Below are positions 24,813-35,898 of a stretch of 41,965 nucleotides of DNA, in pieces. Position numbers and translations under genes: made by a program. The stretch covers positions 1-41,965 of the forward strand of contig JAUPTV010000136.1 in assembly GCA_030917925.1 (NCBI GenBank), given 5' to 3'. The notes under the pieces were generated by a model. That model saw only the letters and a list, made by a program, of their open reading frames with translations, was not told the origin of the DNA and did no database searches. The stretch's first letter is position 1. The number at the start of each line of letters is the position of its first letter. This DNA is from Pseudomonadota bacterium (GTDB taxonomy: Bacteria > Pseudomonadota > Gammaproteobacteria > Competibacterales > Competibacteraceae).

Positions 24813-24911
24813 TGGTTCACCAAAAACAGAACCGGCTTCACGATTGATGATCTGGCCGAGTTATTCGGTGCCCTGGATTTCGTTTTCTATCACGCTATTG
24901 GCAAGGAATAG
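24813..24911 (+). pseudogene. Short gene fragment of unknown origin
   Basis: A stop-bounded frame reads WFTKNRTGFTIDDLAELFGA then LDFVFYHAIGKE before TAG. TIDDLAELFGA resembles the beginning of a helix-turn-helix and suggests a leftover of a transposase or regulator gene, but it has no start codon or ribosome site. It lies in the 237 bases between the small conserved gene and ecm, which otherwise appear empty apart from the ecm leader. Confidence 0.25.
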
Positions 24912-24984
24912 CGCATTGACTTGCTGTTAAAAATCAACAATCAACAATTAAACCCCAAACCACAGTCCACCCAAAGAGGCTTCC

Positions 24985-26988
24985 ATGACCACCCCTGTAA
25001 AGCGCGACAAACCCTGGCTGATGCGGACCTACTCTGGCCATTCCTCCGCCAAGGCTTCCAATGAACTCTATCGCACCAATTTAAGTAAAGGGCAAACCGG
25101 CCTGTCAGTGGCCTTTGACCTGCCAACCCAGACCGGCTACGACGCTGATCATCCGCTGGCGCGGGGCGAAGTTGGCAAGGTCGGTGTCCCGATCTGCAAT
25201 ATCGGCGACATGGAAGCACTGTTCGATCAGATTCCGCTCGGGCAGATGAACACCTCGATGACCATCAACGCGCCGGCTGCCTGGTTACTGGCTCTGTACG
25301 TTGCGGTCGCGGAACGGCAGGGCGCTGCGCCAGCCCAGTTGCAGGGCACTACGCAAAACGACATCCTCAAAGAATATCTGTCGCGGGGCACCTATATTTT
25401 CCCGCCGCAACCCTCTGTGCGGCTGATTACCGACATCATCGCTTACACGGTCAAGAACATTCCCAAGTGGAATCCGACCAACATTTGCAGCTATCACTTG
25501 CAGGAAGCGGGCGCGACCCCGACTCAGGAATTGGCCTATGCGCTGTCTACCGCCATCGCCATTCTTGATGCAGTGCGCGATTCCGGGCAGATCGGCGCGG
25601 ACGGCTTTGAGCAAGTGGTGGGACGCATCTCCTTCTTCGTCAATGCCGGTATCCGCTTTATCGAGGAAACCTGCAAAATGCGGGCGTTCGGCGAGATGTG
25701 GGACCAACTGGCCCAGCAACGCTATGGCGCACAGAGCGAGGAAATGCGCCGCTTCCGCTATGGCGTACAAGTCAACTCGCTCGGGCTGACCGAAGCGCAA
25801 CCGGAAAATAATGTCCAGCGCATCGTGCTGGAAATGCTCGGCGTGGCCCTGTCCAAGAACGCCCGCGCCCGCGCCTTGCAACTCCCGGCCTGGAACGAGG
25901 CGCTCGGTCTGCCGCGTCCGTGGGATCAGCAATGGGCGTTGCGGATGCAGCAGGTGCTGGCCTTTGAAACCGATTTGCTGGAATACGGCGACATTTTCGA
26001 CGGTTCCACGGTCATCGCCGCCAAGGTTAAATCGCTGGTGGATAGCGCCACTGCGGAAATGGCCCGGGTGCAGGAACAAGGCGGCATGGTCCAGGCGATT
26101 GAGTCCGGCTATGTCAAGCGGCAACTGGTGTCCAGCCATACCGACCGGATGCGCGCCATTGAAAGCGGCGATCTGAAGATCGTCGGCCTGAATTGCTACA
26201 AGGAAACCGAAGTCTCCCCGCTGACTGGCGGCAAGGACAGCGGCATTATGAAGGTCGATCCGCGTGCGGAACGCGAGCAGATCGAACGGCTCAACGCCTT
26301 CCGCGCCCAGCGGAATAATGCTGAAGTCAACGCGGCGTTGGCCAATTTGGCCGAAACCGCCCGCAGCGGCGCGAATATTATGCCTGCGTCGATTCTGTGC
26401 GCTCACGCGGGCGTGACCACCGGCGAATGGTCGCAAACTTTGCGTGACATTTTCGGTGAATACCGCGCCCCGACCGGCATCGACATTCCGGCCAATGAGG
26501 ACAGCCGCAGCGCCAAGGTCACAGCCATTCGCGCCGAAGTGGCCAAAACGGGCGAAGAATTAGGTCGGCCTCTGCGCCTGCTGATCGGCAAGCCGGGTCT
26601 GGACGGGCATAGCAACGGCGCGGAACAGATTGCGGTCAAGGGTCGCGATGTCGGCTTCGAGATCGTCTACGAAGGCATCCGCCTGACCCCGGAACAAATC
26701 GCTAAAGCGGCGCTGGAGGAAGGCGTTCACCTGATCGGCTTGTCGGTGTTGTCCGGCAGCCATGTCGAAATGGTCGAGGATGTCTTCAACTATCTCAATC
26801 AGGCGGGCTTGAAGAATCTGCCGGTGGTCATTGGCGGCATCATCCCGGAAAGCGACGCCGAGTTATTGAAAGGGCGCGGAATTTCAGCGGTTTACACCCC
26901 CAAGGACATCGACATGAACGGGATCATGGTGGATATCCTGAATCTGATCCGTAAAAACCACGATCTACCCGTGGTCACGGTGGCATGA
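24985..26988 (+). CDS. ecm: Ethylmalonyl-CoA mutase, adenosylcobalamin-dependent
   Basis: Rearranges (2R)-ethylmalonyl-CoA to (2S)-methylsuccinyl-CoA. The 667-residue single-chain enzyme has a TIM barrel (RTYSGHSSAKASNELYRTNL, GLSVAFDLPTQTGYD, MNTSMTINAPAAWLLALY) and a C-terminal B12 domain with the cobalt-ligating DXHXXG at D540-G-H542 and GGIIPESD downstream. GHSSAKASNELYR and FDLPTQTGYD are of the Ecm type rather than methylmalonyl-CoA mutase, which has other residues at these points; this distinction rests on remembered alignments. AGAGG precedes the ATG by about nine bases. It overlaps meaB by ATGA, coupling mutase and chaperone. Confidence 0.92.
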   Translation: MTTPVKRDKPWLMRTYSGHSSAKASNELYRTNLSKGQTGLSVAFDLPTQTGYDADHPLARGEVGKVGVPICNIGDMEALFDQIPLGQMNTSMTINAPAAWLLALYVAVAERQGAAPAQLQGTTQNDILKEYLSRGTYIFPPQPSVRLITDIIAYTVKNIPKWNPTNICSYHLQEAGATPTQELAYALSTAIAILDAVRDSGQIGADGFEQVVGRISFFVNAGIRFIEETCKMRAFGEMWDQLAQQRYGAQSEEMRRFRYGVQVNSLGLTEAQPENNVQRIVLEMLGVALSKNARARALQLPAWNEALGLPRPWDQQWALRMQQVLAFETDLLEYGDIFDGSTVIAAKVKSLVDSATAEMARVQEQGGMVQAIESGYVKRQLVSSHTDRMRAIESGDLKIVGLNCYKETEVSPLTGGKDSGIMKVDPRAEREQIERLNAFRAQRNNAEVNAALANLAETARSGANIMPASILCAHAGVTTGEWSQTLRDIFGEYRAPTGIDIPANEDSRSAKVTAIRAEVAKTGEELGRPLRLLIGKPGLDGHSNGAEQIAVKGRDVGFEIVYEGIRLTPEQIAKAALEEGVHLIGLSVLSGSHVEMVEDVFNYLNQAGLKNLPVVIGGIIPESDAELLKGRGISAVYTPKDIDMNGIMVDILNLIRKNHDLPVVTVA

Positions 26989-27992
26989 TCCCGGCGCTGC
27001 CTGAACCTGCGGCGCTGGCCCAAGCGGTAAGCTGCCGCGACCGGCTGGCGCTGGCCAAGGCGCTGAATTTGCTGGATGACCGGCGGCCCGCAGCTCGGCA
27101 GTGCGCTGCCGCATTTTTGGATGCTCTACCGGCGGAGAAGCAGGCGGCCGGGGGGCATCTGATCGGCATTACCGGCCCACCCGGTGCCGGGAAATCTTCA
27201 TTGACCGCCGCGCTGATTCAGGTGTGGCGGCGGCGCGGCTTGAAAGTGGCCATTCTGGCAGTCGATCCTTCCAGTCCCATCAGTGGCGGCGCGTTGCTGG
27301 GCGACCGGTTGCGAATGCACGCCAGTGGTGCGGATAAAGAAGTGTTCATCCGCTCACTGGCCTGTCGCGGCGAATTTGGTGGCCTGAGCGCCGAAGTCTG
27401 GCCGATGAGTCTGGCGATGCTGGCGGCGTTTGACATCGTGCTGGTGGAGACAGTGGGCGTCGGGCAGAAGGAAATCGACGTTTCCAAGATGACCGACACT
27501 ACTTGTTTCGTCGCGCAACCGGCGTCCGGCGACAGCATCCAGTTTCTGAAAGCCGGTATCATGGAAATCCCGCACGTCATTGTCGTCAATAAGGAAGACA
27601 TCGGTATGGCGGCGCGGAAAACGCTATCGGAACTGAAAACCACCCTGGGGCGACGCACTGATGCGGACGGTTGGCAAGCGCCCGCCTTGTCCGCGAGCGC
27701 CGCGCTGGGCAGTGGGATTGAAGCGCTGGCGGATGCATTGAACAATCACCGGACCTGGCTGCTGGAACGTGGGCAATTTACCGCTCGTCGTCAGCGCTGT
27801 CAGGCCGAATGGCTGGTTAAACACCTGCGTGAAGAGTTCGGGCGCTACGGGCTGAATCTGCTCGGTGGCGATGCCGCGCTCTTTGCGGAACTGGCCGGAG
27901 CGCCGCGCTGTTCGCCCATCGGCGCTTACGAAAACCTGCGCACCCGCGTCATGGAACGGTTCCAGTCATCCCGCGCACCGTCAACGACCTGA
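26985..27992 (+). CDS. meaB: MeaB-type GTPase chaperone of the B12-dependent mutase
   Basis: A 335-residue G3E-family GTPase that protects and reactivates acyl-CoA mutases by gating cofactor loading. Motifs are Walker [14 protein letters not shown] (about residue 58 onward), [21 protein letters not shown], the switch region CRGEFGGLS, Walker B/G3 [15 protein letters not shown] and NKED. Overlap with ecm by four bases makes Ecm its likely client here, although an off-window methylmalonyl-CoA mutase could share it. The start codon is the ATG in the ecm stop. Confidence 0.93.
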   Translation: MIPALPEPAALAQAVSCRDRLALAKALNLLDDRRPAARQCAAAFLDALPAEKQAAGGHLIGITGPPGAGKSSLTAALIQVWRRRGLKVAILAVDPSSPISGGALLGDRLRMHASGADKEVFIRSLACRGEFGGLSAEVWPMSLAMLAAFDIVLVETVGVGQKEIDVSKMTDTTCFVAQPASGDSIQFLKAGIMEIPHVIVVNKEDIGMAARKTLSELKTTLGRRTDADGWQAPALSASAALGSGIEALADALNNHRTWLLERGQFTARRQRCQAEWLVKHLREEFGRYGLNLLGGDAALFAELAGAPRCSPIGAYENLRTRVMERFQSSRAPSTT

Positions 27993-28041
27993 TATTCAAA
28001 CCCTCACAACAAACAACCCCAACAGAGAGGAATGCAACAAC

Positions 28042-29796
28042 ATGATGAAAGAACTCTACAACCTCGGTGAAATGCCCCCCCTGGGCGTCATTCCCAAGAA
28101 AATGCACGCCTGGCTGATTCGTGCGGAACGGTTCGGGAAACCGACCGAGGCGTTCAAGCAGGAAGTGGTCGATGTGCCGTCCATCGCTGACGATGAAGTG
28201 CTGGTTTATGTGATGGCGGCGGGCATCAACTACAACAACGTGTGGGCGGGACTGGGTATTCCGGTCAACGTCATCGGGGCGCGCAACAAGGCCGGGGAAC
28301 CGGAAGATTTCCATATCGGCGGCAGCGATGCGTCCGGCATCGTCTACAAAGTCGGTAAGGACGTGACCAACGTCAAGGTCGGCGATGAAGTGGTGATGCA
28401 TTGCGGGCAGTGGAATCGCAATTGCGAATGGGTCAAGAACGGCGGCGATCCGATGTATTCGCCAAGCTTCCGGATTTGGGGTTACGAGACCAATTACGGC
28501 AGCTTCGCCCAGTTCACCAAGGTGCAGGGTCATCAATGTATGCCCAAGCCCAGGCACATGAACTGGGAAGAATCCGCTGCTTATGTGCTGGTCGGCGCGA
28601 CCGCTTGGCGGATGCTGCATGGCTGGGGCGCGAATGAGGTGAAGAAAGGCGATGTGGCGCTGATCTGGGGTGGTGCGGGCGGCCTCGGCTCCATGGCCAT
28701 CCAGATCGCCAAGGCAGCGGGTGCCACCCCGGTAGCGATGGTGTCCGGCGAGGACAAGTTCGACTACTGCATCAAACTGGGCGCGAAGGGCTGCATCAAC
28801 CGCAATGAGTTTGACCACTGGGGCATGTTGCCGCACTGGAAAGACAACGTGGGTTACGCCAAGTGGTTGAAGGGCGTCCGGTCGTTCGGCGCGAAGATTT
28901 GGGAAGTGCTGGGCGAAAAGCGTGCACCGAACATTGTGTTCGAACATCCTGGCGAAACCACCATTCCGACCTCCATCTTTGTTTGCGACACCGGCGGCAT
29001 GGTGGTCGTGTGTGCGGGGACGACGGGCTATAACGCCACGGTCGATCTGCGCTATCTGTGGATGCGCCAGAAGCGCCTGCAAGGTTCGCATTTTGCCAAC
29101 GCTGATCAGTCCAACCAGATGAATGAACTGGCGGTGCGCGGGTTGCTGGATCCCTGCATGTCGCGGGCGTTCACCTATGAAGAACTGCCGGTTGCTCATC
29201 AGTTGATGCACGATAACAAGCATCCGCACGGCAACATGTCGGTGTTGGTGGGCGCGACGGCGTTTGGCCAGGGTGCCCATGGCAAGCCACCGATGATCAT
29301 TGAACATCCGAGCCTGCCCAAGGGCGATGTGCATAACACGCCTCATCCCTATCCGATGTCCACGCCGTTGCCAGGCATTGGCGAAGCCGAAGCGCTCACC
29401 ATCACCGATGATGGTTCGAAGGTGAAGGATTTAATGCATCGCGGCATCATTTCCTGCACACCGGAGGATACCGTCGGCACCGTCGCCAAGATTATGGTGA
29501 ACAAGGAAATTCATGCGGTAGTGGTGATGGATCAAACCGGTAAAGCCATTGGCGTCGTATCGCAAACCGACATGGTGCTGGCGCGGCAGGGTCGGACGTC
29601 GGATCAGGCGCGGGCGCTGCGCGCTAAAGAAGTGATGACTCCCGGTTGCGCAACTTGCGATGCGGAGATGCTATTGAGCGATGCGGTCAGCCTGATGACC
29701 GGGCGGCGGATGCATCGCCTGGTCGTGACTGAGAAGGATCAACCGGTCGGCGTGATCTCCATGACCGACGTGGTGCGCAAGATCATCGGCGAGTAA
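28042..29796 (+). CDS. ccr: Crotonyl-CoA carboxylase/reductase fused to a CBS-domain pair, copy 1
   Basis: Reductively carboxylates crotonyl-CoA with CO2 and NADPH to ethylmalonyl-CoA, the key EMC reaction. Residues 1 to about 405 are the medium-chain reductase: [33 protein letters not shown], the Rossmann region [20 protein letters not shown], and [17 protein letters not shown]. The Asn of NYNN, the Glu of GYETN and the His of QGSHFAN probably correspond to the CO2-pocket residues known in characterised homologues. A Pro/Gly-rich linker (about 406-460) leads to two CBS domains (461-584) with [20 protein letters not shown] and [12 protein letters not shown]. Known Ccr proteins end near residue 430. 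The frame is open for 59 codons upstream inside meaB; AGAGAGG before ATG 28042 and alignment with copy 2 fix the start. Confidence 0.93.
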   Translation: MMKELYNLGEMPPLGVIPKKMHAWLIRAERFGKPTEAFKQEVVDVPSIADDEVLVYVMAAGINYNNVWAGLGIPVNVIGARNKAGEPEDFHIGGSDASGIVYKVGKDVTNVKVGDEVVMHCGQWNRNCEWVKNGGDPMYSPSFRIWGYETNYGSFAQFTKVQGHQCMPKPRHMNWEESAAYVLVGATAWRMLHGWGANEVKKGDVALIWGGAGGLGSMAIQIAKAAGATPVAMVSGEDKFDYCIKLGAKGCINRNEFDHWGMLPHWKDNVGYAKWLKGVRSFGAKIWEVLGEKRAPNIVFEHPGETTIPTSIFVCDTGGMVVVCAGTTGYNATVDLRYLWMRQKRLQGSHFANADQSNQMNELAVRGLLDPCMSRAFTYEELPVAHQLMHDNKHPHGNMSVLVGATAFGQGAHGKPPMIIEHPSLPKGDVHNTPHPYPMSTPLPGIGEAEALTITDDGSKVKDLMHRGIISCTPEDTVGTVAKIMVNKEIHAVVVMDQTGKAIGVVSQTDMVLARQGRTSDQARALRAKEVMTPGCATCDAEMLLSDAVSLMTGRRMHRLVVTEKDQPVGVISMTDVVRKIIGE

Positions 29797-29841
29797 GCGG
29801 GTTGGCCGTAAGGGTCAAACCACCCCGGCGCTGACGCGCCA

Positions 29842-29868
29842 CCCCTCCTTATCCAAGGAGGGGACTGT
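29842..29868 (+). terminator. Hairpin after ccr copy 1, probable terminator
   Basis: A perfect 9-bp stem CCCCTCCTT (29842-29850) / AAGGAGGGG (29855-29863) with an ATCC loop, followed by ACTGTTTG. It lies between convergent ccr and marR. The T-run is weak, so termination efficiency is uncertain; it also resembles the dispersed GC-rich hairpins of the window. Confidence 0.5.
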
Positions 29869-29880
29869 TTGAAATTCCCG

Positions 29881-29900
29881 CTCTCCCTCGCGGGGGAGGG
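29881..29900. repeat. GC-rich hairpin upstream of the marR stop
   Basis: CTCTCCC (29881-29887) pairs with GGGAGGG (29894-29900), allowing one G-T pair, around a six-base loop. It is a further member of the CTCTCCC..GGGAG family and sits 18 bases from the 3' end of marR, in convergent intergenic space. Confidence 0.5.
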
Positions 29901-29918
29901 CGTTGTGAATACCGCTAT

Positions 29919-30407
29919 TCAATCGGTCGTGTCCTCGAACTTGTGCAGGTGCAGTTGCGCCTGATCGAGTTCAAGAGCAGCCGACAGATTCAATTTCACA
30001 ATTTGCAATATCCCGGACAGATCTTGCTGCTGTTCGGCCGACAGGCCGCGCAGCATTTCCGTGCGGGTGTTCAAAATGATCTTTTCAACCTCGGCAGTCA
30101 GTTCCCGCGCCTGGTTAGTCAGATGGACGCCCCATAAGCGCCGGTCGCCAGGGATCGGACGCCGTTCAATCCAGCCGCTCTTTTCAACCTGATCGATCAG
30201 TCGGCCGACCGTGGATTTCTCGATTTCGAGTTCGTCGGAGATTTGCGACTGAGAGAGACCATCGTGATTGGACAGGATGGTCAGAATAGACCATTGCGCA
30301 CGGGACAGACCCAGCGGCTGTAATCGGCGGTCGAGGAGCTTGCGAAGCAAGCGAGCGGAGTCGGTGAGGAGGAAGCCGGGGCCTCGGTAGGAATCATGGA
30401 TGATCAT
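29919..30407 (-). CDS. MarR-family transcriptional regulator
   Basis: A 162-residue winged-helix regulator. Helical dimerisation segments flank a DNA-binding core: LSRAQWSILTILSNHDGLSQ, SQISDELEIEKSTVGRLIDQ (recognition helix) and the wing region SGWIERRPIPGDRRLWGVHL. The frame remains open far upstream (to 30806) into the divergent gene, but the residues there are not MarR-like; the ATG beginning MIIHDSYRGPG at 30407 gives a normal family length. It is divergent from pckG, with a palindrome between them, so it likely controls pckG and itself. MarR proteins in such places often sense CoA thioesters or organic acids, though the ligand is unknown. Confidence 0.85.
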   Translation of the reverse strand: MIIHDSYRGPGFLLTDSARLLRKLLDRRLQPLGLSRAQWSILTILSNHDGLSQSQISDELEIEKSTVGRLIDQVEKSGWIERRPIPGDRRLWGVHLTNQARELTAEVEKIILNTRTEMLRGLSAEQQQDLSGILQIVKLNLSAALELDQAQLHLHKFEDTTD

Positions 30408-30516
30408 GTCGTTGGCCTTGATGGCGATGTTCCAATGGAAATAGTCGTTAGCATAAGCCCAATACCCGCAAACAAAGTTCCGAAATCCCGGTTTTTTGGG
30501 TTGAATAATAAGCTTG

Positions 30517-30542
30517 CTTACTATAAGCTTTATTTTAGTAAG
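30517..30542. promoter_or_regulatory. Candidate MarR operator between marR and pckG
   Basis: A 7-bp inverted repeat CTTACTA (30517-30523) / TAGTAAG (30536-30542), separated by 12 bases, lies in an AT-rich patch of otherwise GC-rich intergenic DNA. AAGCTT occurs twice nearby (30510-30515 and 30525-30530). Position between divergent regulator and target, symmetry and base composition all suit a MarR dimer site, but I have no binding data. Confidence 0.5.
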
Positions 30543-30609
30543 GTAGCATACCGTATGTCGCCTAACTACAAAGTTCCCTAACATGCCGAACCGGAGAGTA
30601 GGAATAACG

Positions 30610-32466
30610 ATGAGCAACACACCGAACCTCGCCAGCGTACCCACCAACAACCAGAAACTACTCGCCTGGGTGGGCGAGATCGCCACACTGTGCAAGCCCG
30701 AGCAGGTCGTTTGGTGCGATGGCTCGCCCGCTGAATACGACCGTTTATGCAATCTGATGGTCGAGGGCGGCACCTTTATCCGTCTCAATCCGGAAAAGCG
30801 GCCCAACTCCTATCTTGCACGCTCGCATCCTTCCGACGTCGGTCGGGTTGAAGACCGCACCTTTATCTGCTCCATCAACAAGGAAGACGCCGGCCCGACC
30901 AACAACTGGGCAGCGCCGGCGGAAATGCGCGCCACCTTGAATGGCCTGTTCGACGGCTGTATGCGCGGCCGCCCCATGTACGTGATTCCATTCAGCATGG
31001 GTCCGCTTGGCTCACCCATTGCCAAGATCGGTATTGAAATTACCGACAGCCCTTATGTTGTTGTCAACATGGGGATCATGACCCGCATGGGCCGCGCCGT
31101 GCTGGACGTGCTGGGCGAAGACGGCTTCTTCATCCCCTGCGTTCACTCGGTGGGCGCGCCGCTGGCTCCGGGTCAAAAGGATGTCCCATGGCCGTGCGAA
31201 GGCGACATCAAGCGCAAGTACATCGTCCATTACCCGGAAACCTACGAAATCTGGTCCTACGGCTCAGGCTATGGCGGCAACGCCCTGCTCGGTAAGAAGT
31301 GCCTGGCGCTGCGCATCGCCTCGGTGATGGCCCGCGACGAGGGCTGGCTGGCTGAACACATGCTGATCATGGGGATCGAATCGCCGCAGGGTGAGAAAAC
31401 CTACCTCGGCGGCGCCATGCCCAGCGCCTGCGGCAAGACCAATCTGGCCATGCTGGTGCCACCCAAAGGCTTTGAAGGCTGGAAAGTCACCACCGTGGGC
31501 GACGATATCGCCTGGATCAAGAAAGGCCCGGATGGCAGTTTGCGCGCCATCAATCCCGAAGCGGGCATTTTCGGCGTGGCGCCCGGCACCAATATGGCGT
31601 CCAACCCCAATGCGATGCTCAGCATTACTAAAAATTGCATCGTCACCAATGCGGCGTTGACCGATGACGGCGATGTGTGGTGGGAAGGCATGGACGGTCC
31701 GCCGCCGGCGCATGCCATTGACTGGAGGGGCGAGGACTGGACGCCCGACTGTGGTCGGGTCGCCGCGCATCCCAACGCCCGCTTCACCGCCCCGGCCAGC
31801 CAGGTGCCGAGCATTGATCCAGAGTGGGAGAACCCCGCTGGCGTACCCATCAGCGCTTTCGTCTTCGGTGGGCGGATGAGCAAGGACATGCCACTGGTGT
31901 TCCAGGCCTTTAACTGGAGCCACGGTGTGTATCTGGCCGCCACCATGGGATCGGAAGCCACGGCGGCAGCCATTGGCCAGGCGGCGATGCGCCGCGACCC
32001 GATGGCGATGCTGCCCTTTTGCGGCTACAACATGGCCGATTATTTCAGTCACTGGCTGAATGTCGGTCGTCGGGTACCCAATCCACCGCGCATCTTCCGC
32101 GTCAACTGGTTCCGCAAGGACGACAACGGCAAATTCCTGTGGCCGGGCTTCGGTGAAAACATGCGCGTCCTGAAATGGATCGTGGACCGGGTTCACGGTC
32201 GCGGCTATGGCGTCGAAAGCCCGATTGGCTGGATGCCGCGTCATGAGGACCTCTCATGGGCAGGTCTCGACTATCCGAGCGACACCTTCTACGACCTGAT
32301 GGCGGTGGGCCGCAAGGCCGGCACCTCTGAGGCGCATGCCCACGAAGAGCAGTTCGATCTGTTCTTCGACCGCTTGCCCAAAGAGTTCATCTTCGAACGC
32401 GAATTGCTGCGCTCCCGGCTGTGGCGTTCGCCCGATCAATGGGAACTGGCCCACGAGGCGGCCTGA
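30610..32466 (+). CDS. pckG: Phosphoenolpyruvate carboxykinase (GTP)
   Basis: Interconverts oxaloacetate + GTP and PEP + CO2 + GDP, linking the EMC pathway's C4 products to gluconeogenesis. The 618-residue length is normal. Visible motifs are the substrate-binding [18 protein letters not shown] region, the P-loop-like kinase-1a motif [16 protein letters not shown] (about 268-283), the metal-binding DDIAWI, and the GTP-class signature [20 protein letters not shown]. The ATP-dependent PckA has a different sequence. The frame opens nine codons earlier, but AGTAGGAATAACG precedes the ATG at 30610. A MarR gene is divergent. Confidence 0.94.
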   Translation: MSNTPNLASVPTNNQKLLAWVGEIATLCKPEQVVWCDGSPAEYDRLCNLMVEGGTFIRLNPEKRPNSYLARSHPSDVGRVEDRTFICSINKEDAGPTNNWAAPAEMRATLNGLFDGCMRGRPMYVIPFSMGPLGSPIAKIGIEITDSPYVVVNMGIMTRMGRAVLDVLGEDGFFIPCVHSVGAPLAPGQKDVPWPCEGDIKRKYIVHYPETYEIWSYGSGYGGNALLGKKCLALRIASVMARDEGWLAEHMLIMGIESPQGEKTYLGGAMPSACGKTNLAMLVPPKGFEGWKVTTVGDDIAWIKKGPDGSLRAINPEAGIFGVAPGTNMASNPNAMLSITKNCIVTNAALTDDGDVWWEGMDGPPPAHAIDWRGEDWTPDCGRVAAHPNARFTAPASQVPSIDPEWENPAGVPISAFVFGGRMSKDMPLVFQAFNWSHGVYLAATMGSEATAAAIGQAAMRRDPMAMLPFCGYNMADYFSHWLNVGRRVPNPPRIFRVNWFRKDDNGKFLWPGFGENMRVLKWIVDRVHGRGYGVESPIGWMPRHEDLSWAGLDYPSDTFYDLMAVGRKAGTSEAHAHEEQFDLFFDRLPKEFIFERELLRSRLWRSPDQWELAHEAA

Positions 32467-32566
32467 TCGATTTCCGTTTGAGGGTCGGGTCACACCCGCA
32501 AGAAACCTCCCTCCCCCAAGGGTGCGGCTCGATCCACTTAATCCAGCTTGATTGTAGGTTCATTAA

Positions 32567-33529
<963 letters not shown>

Positions 33530-33596
33530 CCGTCAGTACTATCGACTGATCCCTCCCAGACTTCATAGTGACTTCAACTCAATAAGGAGCAATTTT

Positions 33597-33965
33597 GTGA
33601 AAATTAATATCCAGGCCCGGGGTTTTGAGCTGACCGACCGCTTGCGCGAACATACCGAACGGCATCTGCGGCACACGCTCGGTTGGGCCGACGACCACCT
33701 GCGCCAGGTCTCAGTGCGTCTTTACGGCCAGAGCGGTCCTCGCAGAGGCAAGGACACCCGCTGCCGAATCCAGATCGACTTGCCCGGTGTACAGGACTTG
33801 GTGATTGAGGATATCCAAACTGATCTGTACGTCGCCATCGACCGGGCTGCCAACCGGGTCTGCCACTTGTTGGCCCGGTTATTACTGGAACGGCAGCGCG
33901 ATCTTCGCTATAGCCTGTTATCGCAGGCCAAGTCGGATGATAAAGTCGCACTGTCTCCACACTGA
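33597..33965 (+). CDS. Ribosome hibernation-promoting factor family protein
   Basis: A 122-residue protein of the HPF/YfiA (S30EA N-terminal) family. It starts VKINIQARGFELTDRLREHT and continues RHTLGWADDHLRQVSVRLYG and AIDRAANRVCHLLARLLLER, the usual beta-alpha-beta-beta-beta-alpha pattern. Such proteins bind the decoding centre in stationary phase and block translation. It is of the short form with no dimerisation domain and has a somewhat divergent charged middle (GPRRGKDTRCRIQIDLPG). The start is a GTG supported by AAGGAGC eight bases upstream; the longer open frame begins inside mdh and is not credible. Its place between mdh and ccr is unusual. Confidence 0.78.
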   Translation: MKINIQARGFELTDRLREHTERHLRHTLGWADDHLRQVSVRLYGQSGPRRGKDTRCRIQIDLPGVQDLVIEDIQTDLYVAIDRAANRVCHLLARLLLERQRDLRYSLLSQAKSDDKVALSPH

Positions 33966-34035
33966 ACGTAAATCCTCCCCATAAAGATCGGGGGGAGTCC
34001 GGCAAGCAGTTGTTTCGTATGAAGAGGACATAAGG

Positions 34036-35790
34036 ATGACGAAAGAATTGTATAACCTCGGTGAAATGCCCCCGTTGGGCGTGATTCCCCCGAAAATGCA
34101 CGCCTGGCTGATTCGCCCGGAACGGTTTGGCAAGCCGATGGAGGCATTTCAGAAAGAAGTGGTTGATACGCCGCCCATTGCTGATGACGAAGTGCTGGTC
34201 TACGTCATGGCGGCGGGTATCAACTACAACAATGTCTGGGCGGGACTGGGCATTCCGATTGACGTGATTGGCGCACGCAACAAGGCGGGCGAACCGGAAA
34301 AGTTTCATATCGGTGGCAGCGACGCCTCGGGCATCGTCTACAAAATCGGCAAGGATGTGACCCACGTCAAGGTCGGCGATGAAGTGGTGATGCATTGTGG
34401 CCAATACAGCCGCAACTGCGAATGGGTGAAGAACGGCGGTGACCCGATGTACTCGCCCACCTACCGCATCTGGGGCTATGAGACCAACTGGGGCAGCTTC
34501 GCCCAATTCACTAAAGTGCAAGCGCAGCAGTGTATGCCCAAGCCCAGGCACCTGACTTGGGAAGACGCGGCAGCTTACACGCTGGTTGCAGCGACTGCTT
34601 GGCGGATGTTGCATGGCTGGGGCGCGAATGCGGTTAAGAAAGGCGATGTCGTGCTGATCTGGGGCGGCGCCGGGGGTCTCGGTTCGATGGCCATCCAGAT
34701 TGCCAAAGCCGCCGGTGCGACCCCGATTGCCATGGTGTCGGGCGAGGACAAGTTCGACTATTGCATGAAGCTGGGTGCGAAAGGCTGCATCAACCGTAAT
34801 GAGTTTGACCACTGGGGCATGTTGCCGCATTGGAAGGATAATGTCGGTTACGCCAAATGGTTGAAGGGCGTGCGGGCGTTTGGGGCGAAGATTTGGGAGG
34901 TGCTGGGCGAGAAGCGTGCACCGAACATTGTGTTCGAGCATCCCGGCGAAACCACCATTCCGACCTCCATCTTTGTTTGCGACACCGGCGGCATGGTCGT
35001 CGTTTGCGCGGGGACGACCGGCTATAACGCCACCGTCGATCTGCGCTATCTGTGGATGCGCCAAAAGCGCCTGCAAGGTTCGCATTTCGCCAATACCGAG
35101 CAATCCAACCAGATGAACGAACTGGCATTGCGCGGTCTGCTGGACCCCTGCATGTCGCGGGCGTTCACCTATGACGACATTCCGATGGCCCATCAACTGA
35201 TGTACGAAAACCAGCACCCGCACGGCAACATGTCCGTGCTGGTTGGTGCGACCGAGTTTGGCCAAGGGGCCAGCGGCAAGCCGCCGGTGGCGGCTGAACA
35301 CCCGAGCTTGCCCAAGGGCGATGTGCATACCACGCCGCATCCCTATCCAATGTCGGCACCGCTGCCGGGTATTGGCGAAACCGAAGCGATCACCATCGCT
35401 GACGACGGCACCAATGTTCGGGATTTGATGCATCGTGGTATTATTTCCTGCACCCCCACCGATACCGTCGGCACAGTCGCCAAAATCATGGTGAACAAGG
35501 AAATTCATGCCGTGGTGGTGATGGACCCAACCGGCAAGGCGATTGGTGTCGTCTCGCAAACCGATATGGTGCTGGCGCGGCAGGGGCGGACGCCGGATCA
35601 GGCGCGGGCGCTGCAAGCTAGCGACGTGATGACGCAGGGTTGCGCGACCTGCGATGCCGAGATGCTGTTGAGCGATGCGGTCAGCCTGATGACCGGGCGG
35701 CGGATGCATCGTCTGGTCGTGACTGAGAAGGATCAGCCGGTCGGCGTGATTTCCATGACTGACGTGGTGCGCAAGATCATCGGCGAGTAA
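34036..35790 (+). CDS. ccr: Crotonyl-CoA carboxylase/reductase fused to a CBS-domain pair, copy 2
   Basis: Second copy of the key EMC enzyme, again 584 residues with the same layout: carboxylase/reductase (1 to about 405), linker, two CBS domains (461-584). By eye it differs from copy 1 at about 61 positions, some 90 percent identity with no gaps. Between residues 245 and 353 only one position differs, and the last 40 or so residues are identical, while the N-terminal third and the linker vary more. All motifs described for copy 1 are kept ([35 protein letters not shown]). AAGAGGACATAAGG precedes the ATG. It follows the hibernation factor and precedes carbonic anhydrase, and may form a transcription unit with the latter. 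Confidence 0.93.
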   Translation: MTKELYNLGEMPPLGVIPPKMHAWLIRPERFGKPMEAFQKEVVDTPPIADDEVLVYVMAAGINYNNVWAGLGIPIDVIGARNKAGEPEKFHIGGSDASGIVYKIGKDVTHVKVGDEVVMHCGQYSRNCEWVKNGGDPMYSPTYRIWGYETNWGSFAQFTKVQAQQCMPKPRHLTWEDAAAYTLVAATAWRMLHGWGANAVKKGDVVLIWGGAGGLGSMAIQIAKAAGATPIAMVSGEDKFDYCMKLGAKGCINRNEFDHWGMLPHWKDNVGYAKWLKGVRAFGAKIWEVLGEKRAPNIVFEHPGETTIPTSIFVCDTGGMVVVCAGTTGYNATVDLRYLWMRQKRLQGSHFANTEQSNQMNELALRGLLDPCMSRAFTYDDIPMAHQLMYENQHPHGNMSVLVGATEFGQGASGKPPVAAEHPSLPKGDVHTTPHPYPMSAPLPGIGETEAITIADDGTNVRDLMHRGIISCTPTDTVGTVAKIMVNKEIHAVVVMDPTGKAIGVVSQTDMVLARQGRTPDQARALQASDVMTQGCATCDAEMLLSDAVSLMTGRRMHRLVVTEKDQPVGVISMTDVVRKIIGE

Positions 35791-35898
35791 GCGGCCAGGA
35801 TAACAATGCTTGACGATGCTTGCGGAAAGACATCGTTCAGGCTGGGGGTATCGGGATACGGTACCCTTTTTGAATTTCGTATTGACTGGAGAAGATTG

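Noticed and set aside
25285-26436. Minus-strand open frame of 383 codons opposite ecm
   Set aside because: Antisense shadow of the mutase gene with composition driven by the coding strand.
30408-30806. N-terminal extension of the MarR protein by 133 residues
   Set aside because: It runs antisense through the start of pckG and through the intergenic palindrome; family length and motifs fit the ATG at 30407.
32500-32530. CCTCCCTCCCCCAAGGG stretch between pckG and mdh as another hairpin or terminator
   Set aside because: Pairing is poor and there is no T-tract; at most a degraded copy of the dispersed GC-rich element.
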